Source: Clostridiales bacterium (GTDB taxonomy: Bacteria > Bacillota > Clostridia > Peptostreptococcales > Anaerovoracaceae). Taken from it: 8,984 bases of DNA. The position numbers were made by a program, and so were the translations under genes. The notes under the pieces are model-generated. The model was not told the origin of the DNA and ran no database searches. It saw only the letters and a program-made list of their open reading frames with translations. The stretch is from assembly GCA_009778945.1 (NCBI GenBank), contig WRFF01000066.1:1-8984 (forward strand). Reading direction: 5' to 3'. Below, one piece after another: positions 1-5,540 of the stretch (its first letter is position 1; every line of letters starts with the position of its first letter).

Positions 1-735
1 ATGAAAACCGGCGACGTGCTGATCGTGTCCGACCTTTCTGCTGAAGCCCCGACCCGATTTGCGGGCAGGCCTCATGCAAGGATTCCCGAAATCTCCGATT
101 TCGCGGAATCTACTGCTACGGAGTATGAGGCGCGCATCGAACGGATCACGCAGACAGAAGCTGTTTTGTCTGTGCTTTCCGTACGTGCGAGCACACGCGA
201 ACCACAGACGCAAATCACGCTGTATCAGGGGCTGCCCAAAGGGCAGAAACTCGAGCTTGTTGTCCAAAAATCCATCGAACTCGGCGCGCATCGCATCGTG
301 CCGGTGCGGACGAAGCGCGCCGTTCCCGAGCGCACGGACGCCGCGGCTGCAAAAAAGACGGAACGCCTGCGCCGCATCGCAGCCGAGACGGTCAAACAGT
401 GCCAACGCGGCATCGTACCGCAGGTCGAATCGCCTATATCCTTTGAAGAAATGTTGCGTGAGTTTGCGGAAAACCAATATGACCTCACCATCGCCCTTTA
501 TGAACTCGAAGAGCGCCGCAGCCTGAAACTGGCGCTGAAAGAGGCGCTGCCCGCATTTCCCGCTTCGCCGTCTATCGCCGTCGTTGTCGGGCCCGAAGGC
601 GGCCTTGAATGCGCTGAAGCGGAGGCGCTCCAATCCGCCGGCGCCGAGCTCGTCACGGTCGGCCGCACGGTCCTGCGCACGGAAACCGCAGGCCCCGCCG
701 CCATCGCCATGATCCGTTATGAGTTGGAGTTATAA
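1..735 (+). CDS. rsmE: 16S rRNA (uracil1498-N3)-methyltransferase RsmE, 5'-partial
   Basis: This enzyme methylates N3 of U1498 in the decoding region of 16S rRNA, using S-adenosylmethionine, in the cytoplasm. The C-terminal SPOUT (knotted) methyltransferase domain is clear: GPEGG at residues 197-201 and VGRTVLRTETA at 220-230, which form the SAM-binding knot. The central LPKGQKLELVVQKSIELG stretch (about 79-96) is also typical. The family normally has about 30 more N-terminal residues, with a VLRMKxGD-like sequence just where this reading begins. The ATG at base 1 is therefore most likely an internal Met, and the gene starts upstream of the window. An N-terminal PUA-like domain is partly present but carries an unusually long stretch at residues 12-40. 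In many Firmicutes rsmE follows prmA and precedes mtaB; here mtaB lies 4.8 kb away. Family assignment is secure; the start is not visible. Confidence 0.93.
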   Translation: MKTGDVLIVSDLSAEAPTRFAGRPHARIPEISDFAESTATEYEARIERITQTEAVLSVLSVRASTREPQTQITLYQGLPKGQKLELVVQKSIELGAHRIVPVRTKRAVPERTDAAAAKKTERLRRIAAETVKQCQRGIVPQVESPISFEEMLREFAENQYDLTIALYELEERRSLKLALKEALPAFPASPSIAVVVGPEGGLECAEAEALQSAGAELVTVGRTVLRTETAGPAAIAMIRYELEL

Positions 736-737
736 GC

Positions 738-766
738 GTGACAACCCGCGATAGAAAGCGCATAAT
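738..766 (+). promoter_or_regulatory. Candidate sigma-A promoter for the HAD phosphatase gene
   Basis: A -35-like GTGACA (738-743) and a -10-like CATAAT (761-766) are separated by exactly 17 bases; each hexamer matches consensus at five of six positions. The element starts three bases after the rsmE stop and lies 57 bases before the next start codon. It would let the HAD gene be transcribed independently of rsmE. No terminator hairpin is seen between rsmE and this site, so readthrough is also possible. Confidence 0.45.
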
Positions 767-823
767 AAATTTATGAAAAAGAGAGAACGGTGACCCTAAC
801 AGAGGAAAAGGCAGGGCGTAAAC

Positions 824-1672
824 ATGAGTAACAAAACGATGAGGGTGTGCGACGCAATCGAGCGGATCGGCGCCAAAAATGGCTATATCTGCGATATGGA
901 CGGCGTGATCTATGAGGGCGATACGCTGTTGCCGGGCGTCCGCGAGTTTGTGGAATGGCTGCGCGCAAACGGCAAGAAGTTTTTGTTCCTGACAAACGCG
1001 AGCGAGCGGTCGCCGCTGGAACTGCGGCAGAAGCTTTTGCGCATGGGGCTCGACGTGGAGGAAGAACATTTTTATACGAGCGCGCTTGCGACGGCGAAAT
1101 TCCTCGCGGGCCAGGCGCCCGGCTGCACGGCCTATATCATCGGCGCGCCGGGCCTGCAAAACGCGCTCTATGACGTCGGTATCGTGCAAAACGACGTGGA
1201 TCCCGATTATGTGGTGATCGGCGAGACGAGAAATTACACGTATGACGCAATCCTCAGGGCGACGATCCATGTCCTGAACGGCGCGAAGCTGATCGGGACA
1301 AATCCGGATATCACGGGGCCGAGCGAGGATGGGCCCATCCCCGCGTGCAAGGCGCTGGTCGCGCCGATCGAGATCGCGACAGGGCGTGCGGCGTATTATG
1401 TCGGCAAGCCCAACCCGCTGATGATGCGGACCGGGCTTCGCATGCTGGATGTGCATTCGGAGGACGCCGTTATGATCGGGGACCGCATGGATACGGACAT
1501 CATCGCCGGGATTGAGACAGGTATCGAAACAGTGCTCGTTTTGACGGGTGTGACGCGCAGAAGGGATTTGCCGAAATTTCCGTACAACCCCAGCTATGTA
1601 TTGCCGGGCGTGGGGAGCATCGCCGGGTATCGGTATCACAGGCGTAATGATCGGGATTTATCGGGATTTTAA
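824..1672 (+). CDS. HAD-IIA family (NagD-like) phosphatase
   Basis: A 282-residue haloacid-dehalogenase-superfamily hydrolase of subclass IIA, which dephosphorylates small phosphorylated metabolites through an aspartyl-phosphate intermediate with Mg2+. Visible motifs: motif I DMDGVIY (residues 24-30, nucleophile D24 and acid/base D26); motif II LTN (56-58); motif III Lys in GKPNP (K195); motif IV GDRMDTD (219-225, metal-binding aspartates). The region between motifs II and III is the C2-type cap seen in NagD, PLP phosphatase and p-nitrophenylphosphatase relatives. The ATG at 824 is preceded by a purine-rich AGAGGAAAAGGCAGGG stretch, a modest Shine-Dalgarno. About 18 residues precede the core, and the final 15 or so are not recognisably conserved. 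It lies between rsmE and a convergent AraC regulator. A sugar phosphate is a plausible substrate given the nearby genes, but that is inference; HAD-IIA substrates cannot be read from sequence. Confidence 0.9.
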   Translation: MSNKTMRVCDAIERIGAKNGYICDMDGVIYEGDTLLPGVREFVEWLRANGKKFLFLTNASERSPLELRQKLLRMGLDVEEEHFYTSALATAKFLAGQAPGCTAYIIGAPGLQNALYDVGIVQNDVDPDYVVIGETRNYTYDAILRATIHVLNGAKLIGTNPDITGPSEDGPIPACKALVAPIEIATGRAAYYVGKPNPLMMRTGLRMLDVHSEDAVMIGDRMDTDIIAGIETGIETVLVLTGVTRRRDLPKFPYNPSYVLPGVGSIAGYRYHRRNDRDLSGF

Positions 1673-1673
1673 G

Positions 1674-1694
1674 AAAAGGGAAGGCGTTCCTTTT
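1674..1694. terminator. Candidate bidirectional terminator between HAD and AraC genes
   Basis: An AAAAGG(G)AA / TTCCTTTT inverted repeat with a GGCG loop sits exactly between the two convergent genes. It has one bulged G. The A-rich left arm supplies a T-run on the minus strand and the right arm ends in TTTT on the plus strand, so it could act in both directions. The stem is short and weak, and it overlaps the AraC stop codon. Confidence 0.35.
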
Positions 1695-2595
1695 ACAATC
1701 GAACCGATTCTTTGTACTGGCTGATTGTGATTCCCTCATACTGCTTGAAGACTTTTCGCAAGGACTGGGTGGAACTGAAACCGACCTGTTCGGCAACATC
1801 TTCAACGGAAAGCTCCGTTGTCACAAGCAAATTTTTCGCATAGGTCAGACGCAGGTTTCTGAGCGTCTTTCCGAAAGTCGTCCCGAACATCTTTTTGAAC
1901 ATGCGGTTTGCGTGGCGCGGCGAGATATACAGATGGGCCGCGAGCGTATCAAGAGAGATCACTTCCGCGTAGTGCGCGTGAATATATTTGGTCGCTTCAA
2001 TCGCAAGGTTGAGCGCGTCGTCCGTTCGCTCAAATTCGCTGACGCTTACCACGATATGACGCAGCGCCTGAATAAAGAAACCGTAATACAGCATATTGGT
2101 GTACATCGTCCAGCCGAATTGTTTTTCATGCGTCTCCCGGCTGATCTGATCCAGCAGTTCGCTCGCGTCCCACCCCGCCGAAACATGCGTATAGGAATTT
2201 TTGCGAATTTGCCCGAGGATCGCGTCCAGCCTGTGCGCCTCGCGGAAATCCGCCGAACTGCGCGACATATGGCTTTTGATCAGTTTGAGCTCAAAGATCA
2301 GGATAAAATACCGCTTCTTTTCACCCGGGATATTCAGGACGTGATGAAGGGTATCCGCGGACACGATCACAATGTCGCCCGCCTGCAAATGCACGTCGTC
2401 CGTGTTGTCGTACCGGATCGTAAGCTCGCCGCTTTCGATGTAGAATAATTCCATATACGGATGCGAGTGGCGAAATTCCGCTGTTTCCTCGTCTAACATC
2501 TCCGCGTAATGGATGATAAAATCATATGTGCCGAGCGGCAGGCGCGTGACCTGGCGCTGGCTGATTGATTGGCTTTGATCGGTTTTGGTTGCCAT
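1693..2595 (-). CDS. AraC-family transcriptional regulator with N-terminal cupin domain
   Basis: A 300-residue DNA-binding regulator. Residues about 38-110 form a cupin-type sensor domain (HSHPYMELFYIESGEL at 43-58, then an LQAGDIVIV strand and a HHVLN motif), as in sugar-responsive AraC relatives. Residues about 194-300 are the double helix-turn-helix: first HTH around ISLDTLAAHLYISPRHANRMFKK, second around SVEDVAEQVGFSSTQSLRKVFKQYEG. The start is fixed by GGAGG (minus strand, 2602-2606) seven bases before the ATG. The gene is transcribed divergently from the transketolase operon, the usual arrangement for an AraC regulator and its target. The ligand is probably a sugar or sugar derivative, by inference from the targets. 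It most likely activates the operon from sites in 2596-2855, and may regulate itself. Confidence 0.93.
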   Translation of the reverse strand: MATKTDQSQSISQRQVTRLPLGTYDFIIHYAEMLDEETAEFRHSHPYMELFYIESGELTIRYDNTDDVHLQAGDIVIVSADTLHHVLNIPGEKKRYFILIFELKLIKSHMSRSSADFREAHRLDAILGQIRKNSYTHVSAGWDASELLDQISRETHEKQFGWTMYTNMLYYGFFIQALRHIVVSVSEFERTDDALNLAIEATKYIHAHYAEVISLDTLAAHLYISPRHANRMFKKMFGTTFGKTLRNLRLTYAKNLLVTTELSVEDVAEQVGFSSTQSLRKVFKQYEGITISQYKESVRL

Positions 2596-2628
2596 AAATC
2601 GCCTCCATAATATTTCCCCTTTTTTATT

Positions 2629-2657
2629 AGTATAATCTATTCCCTGTTCGAAAACAA
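2629..2657 (-). promoter_or_regulatory. Candidate sigma-A promoter for the AraC-family gene
   Basis: Read on the minus strand there is TTGTTT (2657-2652) as -35, a 17-base spacer and TATACT (2634-2629) as -10. The -10 lies 33 bases upstream of the ATG. The -10 matches consensus at five of six positions; the -35 matches only in its TTG part. A TTTTCG element abuts the -35, which would suit autoregulation. Confidence 0.45.
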
Positions 2658-2680
2658 CATTATTTTATAAAACCATGTCA

Positions 2681-2722
2681 CTTTTCGGAAATAGCTTTTC
2701 GAAAAAATGACGAAACGAAAAG
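2681..2722. repeat. CTTTTCG direct and inverted repeats, candidate AraC operator
   Basis: CTTTTCG occurs at 2681-2687 and again at 2695-2701, a 14-base period. Its inverse CGAAAAG occurs at 2716-2722. The middle copy is part of a perfect palindrome TTTTCGAAAA (2696-2705). Another CGAAAA lies at 2649-2654. Repetition of one motif between divergent regulator and target genes suggests a binding site, though the exact half-site is not determined. Confidence 0.4.
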
Positions 2723-2837
2723 GACAAATTCGTGCGTTTTTTGGCAGTATTCCGGCTTGCTCGCTGCCCGGTCAAAGAGCTATTGTTTAAACAGAAATAA
2801 AGGCTGAAAACAATGCCGGATCGTTTATTTGTGTTAT

Positions 2838-2849
2838 GGAGGAAAGGAG
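2838..2849 (+). promoter_or_regulatory. Ribosome-binding site fixing the transketolase N-subunit start
   Basis: GGAGGAAAGGAG ends six bases before the ATG at 2856. The reading frame stays open upstream to a TTG at 2829, but that start would place this Shine-Dalgarno inside the coding region. The ATG at 2856 is clearly preferred. Confidence 0.85.
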
Positions 2850-2855
2850 AATTGC

Positions 2856-3725
2856 ATGTACCAATATAACGTGGATATTGAGCTGGTCGAGGAACTTGAA
2901 GCAAAAGCGGTCAAGATACGCAAAGACTTGCTCAACTTCATCTATCGCATCGGTATGGGACACCTGGGAGGTGAACTCTCCATCGTGGAAATCGCCGTTG
3001 CGCTCTACTACAAATACATGAATTATGACCCCAAAAACCCGAAATGGGAGGAGCGCGACCGTCTTGTGTTGTCAAAAGGGCACTGTTCGGAGACCTTCTA
3101 TACGGTTTATCAGGATCTCGGCATGTACACAATGGACTATATGGTCGAGCATTTTGAGTCGCTCGATACCTACAAATTCGGGATGCACAGCAACCGGTTG
3201 AAGGTTCCCGCGATCGAAGTCAGCGCGGGCTCTCTCGGCCACGGGCTGCCGATTGCCGTCGGCATGGCGCTCGGCGCGCGGATGCAGAAAAAGAATTGGC
3301 GCACCTTTGTGCTCACGGGAGACGGCGAGCTCAACGAAGGTACGAACTGGGAAGCGTTCATGGCCGGCGGCCATCATCAGCTCGGAAATCTCGTCGCGCT
3401 GATCGACAAGAACGGTTTGCAGATGACGGGCCACACGAGAGATACCCTGACGATCGACCCGCTCGATAAGAAACTCAAGGCGTTCAACTGGGACGTGGTG
3501 TCGATCGACGGCAACGATATGTATGCGGTCTGCGAGGCCCTGCAAAATCTGCCGCCCGCGGATCCGGTCTCGCGGCGCAAACCGGTCGCGATCATCCTGA
3601 ATACCGTGAAAGGCAAAGGCGTCGACTTTATGGAAGATGTCGCAACCTGGCATGGCGGCGGCATCGCAAAGGAGCAGTTGGAAGAAGCGCTCGTCTCGGT
3701 CGAGAAGAACAGGAGGGTACGATAA
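2856..3725 (+). CDS. Transketolase, N-terminal (TPP-binding) subunit
   Basis: A 289-residue protein forming the thiamine-diphosphate half of a two-subunit transketolase, which moves a two-carbon ketol group between sugars. Visible motifs: GHLGGELS at residues 35-42 (usual form GHPGG), LSKGH at 72-76, a substrate-site His in MHSNR (H111), GSLGHGLP at 125-132, and the TPP/Mg motif GDGELNEG at 155-162 closing with N186 in IDKNGLQ. The length matches stand-alone N-subunits. Its stop overlaps the next gene's ATG by one base, so the two halves should be made in equal amounts. GHCSETF at 75-81, where GHxA forms are common, is slightly unusual. It could serve the pentose phosphate pathway, but its place behind a divergent AraC regulator argues for a dedicated catabolic enzyme, like known two-subunit transketolases acting on apulose phosphate or sulfofructose. 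The actual substrate is unknown. Confidence 0.93.
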   Translation: MYQYNVDIELVEELEAKAVKIRKDLLNFIYRIGMGHLGGELSIVEIAVALYYKYMNYDPKNPKWEERDRLVLSKGHCSETFYTVYQDLGMYTMDYMVEHFESLDTYKFGMHSNRLKVPAIEVSAGSLGHGLPIAVGMALGARMQKKNWRTFVLTGDGELNEGTNWEAFMAGGHHQLGNLVALIDKNGLQMTGHTRDTLTIDPLDKKLKAFNWDVVSIDGNDMYAVCEALQNLPPADPVSRRKPVAIILNTVKGKGVDFMEDVATWHGGGIAKEQLEEALVSVEKNRRVR

Positions 3726-4696
3726 TGCCGGTACAGACAACCTTTGATTTTGACGCGATGCTGAGCAGCGCGAAAGAGGCGTATGGCGAAGTATTGCTCG
3801 AACTCGCGGACGAAGGCAGGGAATTTGTCTTCACCTATACGGACAACGTGGCGCCGTCCACGACGGCGGGCGCGCTTGTAAAAAAATATCCGGAGCGCTG
3901 TTTCAATTTCGGCATCGCGGAAGCCAATCAGGTCGGCGCGTCGTGCGGGCTTGCGCTTTCGACGGGATTGCCGGTTTTTTCGCAGGTCTTCGGACCGTTC
4001 CTGTCGCTGCGCAGCGCGGATCAGATTCATACGGATATCGCTTATAACCACGTAAACGTGCGCCTCATCGGCACGCATTCGGGCGTGACGGCGGGCGGCG
4101 GCCCGACGCACAACACCATCGCGGACCTTGCGCTGTATCGCGCGATCCCGGATCTGACGATCTGCGTTCCGGCGGACGCCGATCAGTGCAAAAAATTCAT
4201 CCGCGCTTCGATGGATTATCAGGGGCCGATGATTATCCGCATCGACCGCGGCGGCTCGCCGAACGTCTACGCGGATCCGGATTACAGTTTTGAAATCGGC
4301 AAAGCGATCGAGGTGGCAGACGGCAAGGATGTAACGATCATCTCCTGCGGCTCTTTCCTTTACTGGTCCCTGATGGCTGTCAAGCTGCTGAAGGAAAAAG
4401 GCGTCAGCGCGCGGCTCGTCGATATGCATACCGTCAAACCGCTTGACCTCGCGGCCATCGATAAGAGCGCCAAGGTTACGGGCGCGATCGTGACCGTTGA
4501 AGAGGCGTCGATCAACGGCGGGCTCGGGAGCGCGGTTGCCGAACGGCTTGCTGAGACAAGCTACGGCGGAAAATTCAAGCGCATCGCGCTGCCGGACGAA
4601 TTCCTCGTGCTCGGCCATCTCGAAGAGGTCTATGAGTATTACGGCATCTCGCCGGAGGGAATCGCGAAGCAAACGGCGGAACTGCTTGGAAAATGA
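3725..4696 (+). CDS. Transketolase, C-terminal (pyrimidine-binding) subunit
   Basis: A 323-residue partner of the preceding subunit, supplying the pyrimidine-binding domain and the transketolase C-terminal domain. The catalytic Glu that activates TPP is E66 in FNFGIAEAN. Other recognisable parts are TDNVAPST (39-46), THSGVTAGGGPTHN (117-130), VPADADQ (148-154), IIRIDRGG (170-177, R175 in the phosphate-contact position) and VTVEEASINGGLGSAV of the C-terminal domain. AGGAGG at 3711-3716, eight bases before the ATG, lies inside the upstream gene, and the start and stop overlap as TAATG, so translation is coupled. The oddity is the 117-130 loop: classical transketolases have G-E-D-G-x-T-H-Q there, and this protein has GGGPTHN, one residue shorter and without the Asp. 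This points to altered sugar stereochemistry or substrate size. Related E1-type or DXS-like enzymes are less likely because of the short split architecture. Confidence 0.92.
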   Translation: MPVQTTFDFDAMLSSAKEAYGEVLLELADEGREFVFTYTDNVAPSTTAGALVKKYPERCFNFGIAEANQVGASCGLALSTGLPVFSQVFGPFLSLRSADQIHTDIAYNHVNVRLIGTHSGVTAGGGPTHNTIADLALYRAIPDLTICVPADADQCKKFIRASMDYQGPMIIRIDRGGSPNVYADPDYSFEIGKAIEVADGKDVTIISCGSFLYWSLMAVKLLKEKGVSARLVDMHTVKPLDLAAIDKSAKVTGAIVTVEEASINGGLGSAVAERLAETSYGGKFKRIALPDEFLVLGHLEEVYEYYGISPEGIAKQTAELLGK

Positions 4697-4708
4697 AGCA
4701 CGCGGGTG

Positions 4709-4743
4709 TGATATAATCAACCCTTCGTAAGGCGCCGCGGCGC
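4709..4743 (+). promoter_or_regulatory. Extended -10 promoter and 12-base palindrome before the SDR gene
   Basis: TGATATAAT (4709-4717) is a perfect extended -10 (TGn-TATAAT) in the 61-base gap after the transketolase genes. No -35 at standard spacing is seen; the nearest, TTGGAA, is 20 bases away, but extended -10 promoters can work without one. Just downstream, in the predicted leader, GCGCCGCGGCGC (4732-4743) is a perfect palindrome that could be an operator or a small hairpin. It would allow SDR-mtaB transcription independent of the AraC-controlled promoter. Confidence 0.5.
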
Positions 4744-4757
4744 AGAAAGGACAGATC

Positions 4758-5537
4758 ATGCAACAGAGCATCAAGGATTTCAGCATGGATTTTTTCCGTT
4801 TGGACGGAAAGGCCGCAATGGTGACGGGCGGCAACACAAACCTCGGAATGGCGTATTGTGTGGCTTTTGCGAAAGCGGGCGCGGATCTATATGTACCGCA
4901 TTTCCTGCCGGACGTGTCGGAAGTAAAGGAAGCGGTGGAGGCGGAAGGGCGCCGCATCGAATTCCTGCAGGGTGATCTGACGGACGCGGCGTACCGCAAA
5001 GCGGTGATTGACGACTGTCTCGCAAAATTCGGCCATATCGACGTCCTCGTGAACAACGCGAATATCGGTTATTTCGCGCCGTTTGAGGAATATCCCGACG
5101 AATACTATCTCAATACGATCAATATCGGCCTGAACGCCGCGTATTTTCTCGGGCGGGAGATCGGCCTCATCATGAAGAAGCAGGGCGGCGGCAAGATCAT
5201 CAACATTGGCTCCGCGCTCTCCTTCACGGCGGACGGCGGCTGCCCCGGTTATGTGGTGGCCAAGCATGGAATCATCGGCGTGACGCGCGATTTTGCGAAC
5301 GAATTGGGCAAATACAACGTCCAGTGCAACGCACTCTGCCCCGGTTTTTTCAAAAGCGACGTGAACGCGGGGCTCCCGCAGGAAATCATAGATCGCGTCG
5401 CAGCGCAGCTTCCGGGCGGGCGCTGGGGCGAGTTCGGCCAGCTTATGGGCACGGCGGTCTTCCTTGCAAGCAGGGCGAGCGATTATGTGAACGGCTGGTC
5501 GATCAGCGTGGACGGAGGGTTTACCGCCGTTATTTAA
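4758..5537 (+). CDS. Short-chain dehydrogenase/reductase (KduD-like, classical SDR)
   Basis: A 259-residue NAD(P)-dependent oxidoreductase with a Rossmann fold, closest in style to KduD or gluconate dehydrogenases that interconvert sugar or sugar-acid hydroxyl and keto groups. Cofactor motif TGGNTNLG is at residues 23-30 and NNAN at 99-102. The catalytic tetrad is N122, S152, Y165 and K169 (YVVAK). CPGFF follows at about 195-199, and the C-terminus ends with the usual NGWSISVDGGF. The end of the second strand (LYVPHF) shows no clear Asp or Arg to set NAD or NADP preference. AAGG at 4747-4750 supports the ATG at 4758. A second start at 4785 (Met10) also has AAGGA seven bases upstream and would give the more usual N-terminal length. 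It follows the transketolase genes by 61 bases and precedes mtaB by three. It probably oxidises a polyol, or reduces a keto-sugar, in the same pathway; the substrate is unknown. Confidence 0.9.
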   Translation: MQQSIKDFSMDFFRLDGKAAMVTGGNTNLGMAYCVAFAKAGADLYVPHFLPDVSEVKEAVEAEGRRIEFLQGDLTDAAYRKAVIDDCLAKFGHIDVLVNNANIGYFAPFEEYPDEYYLNTINIGLNAAYFLGREIGLIMKKQGGGKIINIGSALSFTADGGCPGYVVAKHGIIGVTRDFANELGKYNVQCNALCPGFFKSDVNAGLPQEIIDRVAAQLPGGRWGEFGQLMGTAVFLASRASDYVNGWSISVDGGFTAVI

Positions 5538-5540
5538 GCC

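Larger units (their letters stand above)
2596..2855. promoter_or_regulatory. AT-rich divergent regulatory region between araC-type gene and transketolase operon
   Basis: This 260-base gap holds the control signals for both directions. It contains clustered CTTTTCG/CGAAAAG elements (2647-2722) and a perfect 10-base palindrome TGTTTAAACA (2784-2793). Only a weak forward promoter is visible: TTGCTC (2757-2762), an 18-base spacer, then TATTGT (2781-2786). A poor core promoter is what an activator-dependent operon would show. No convincing small ORF or RNA gene is seen here. Confidence 0.5.

Noticed and set aside
1..735. The ATG at base 1 as the true start of rsmE
   Set aside because: The family's first strand and conserved N-terminal residues are missing, and this Met matches the internal R-M-K-x-G-D position, so the gene is probably cut by the window edge.
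773..793. A six-codon reading frame (MKKRER) before the HAD gene, as a leader peptide
   Set aside because: It has no clear ribosome-binding site, no regulatory amino-acid run and no attenuator hairpin after it.
653..1639. A 328-codon minus-strand open frame opposite rsmE and the HAD gene
   Set aside because: It is His- and Arg-rich, low in family-like motifs, and the mirror of a GC-rich gene that has all HAD motifs on the plus strand.
2631..2636. TATAAT on the plus strand as the transketolase promoter
   Set aside because: No -35 or TG extension is found at proper spacing, it is about 220 bases from the start codon, and it overlaps the better minus-strand promoter of the AraC gene.
2829..2855. 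A TTG start nine codons upstream of the transketolase N-subunit ATG
   Set aside because: It would put the GGAGGAAAGGAG Shine-Dalgarno inside the coding region; the ATG at 2856 is six bases downstream of that site.
3377..5056. A 559-codon open frame on the minus strand across the transketolase genes and the start of the SDR
   Set aside because: Its product is Arg-, Ala- and Ser-rich with no recognisable domain, and the opposite strand carries confident enzymes with intact motifs. Long antisense frames are common in GC-rich coding DNA.
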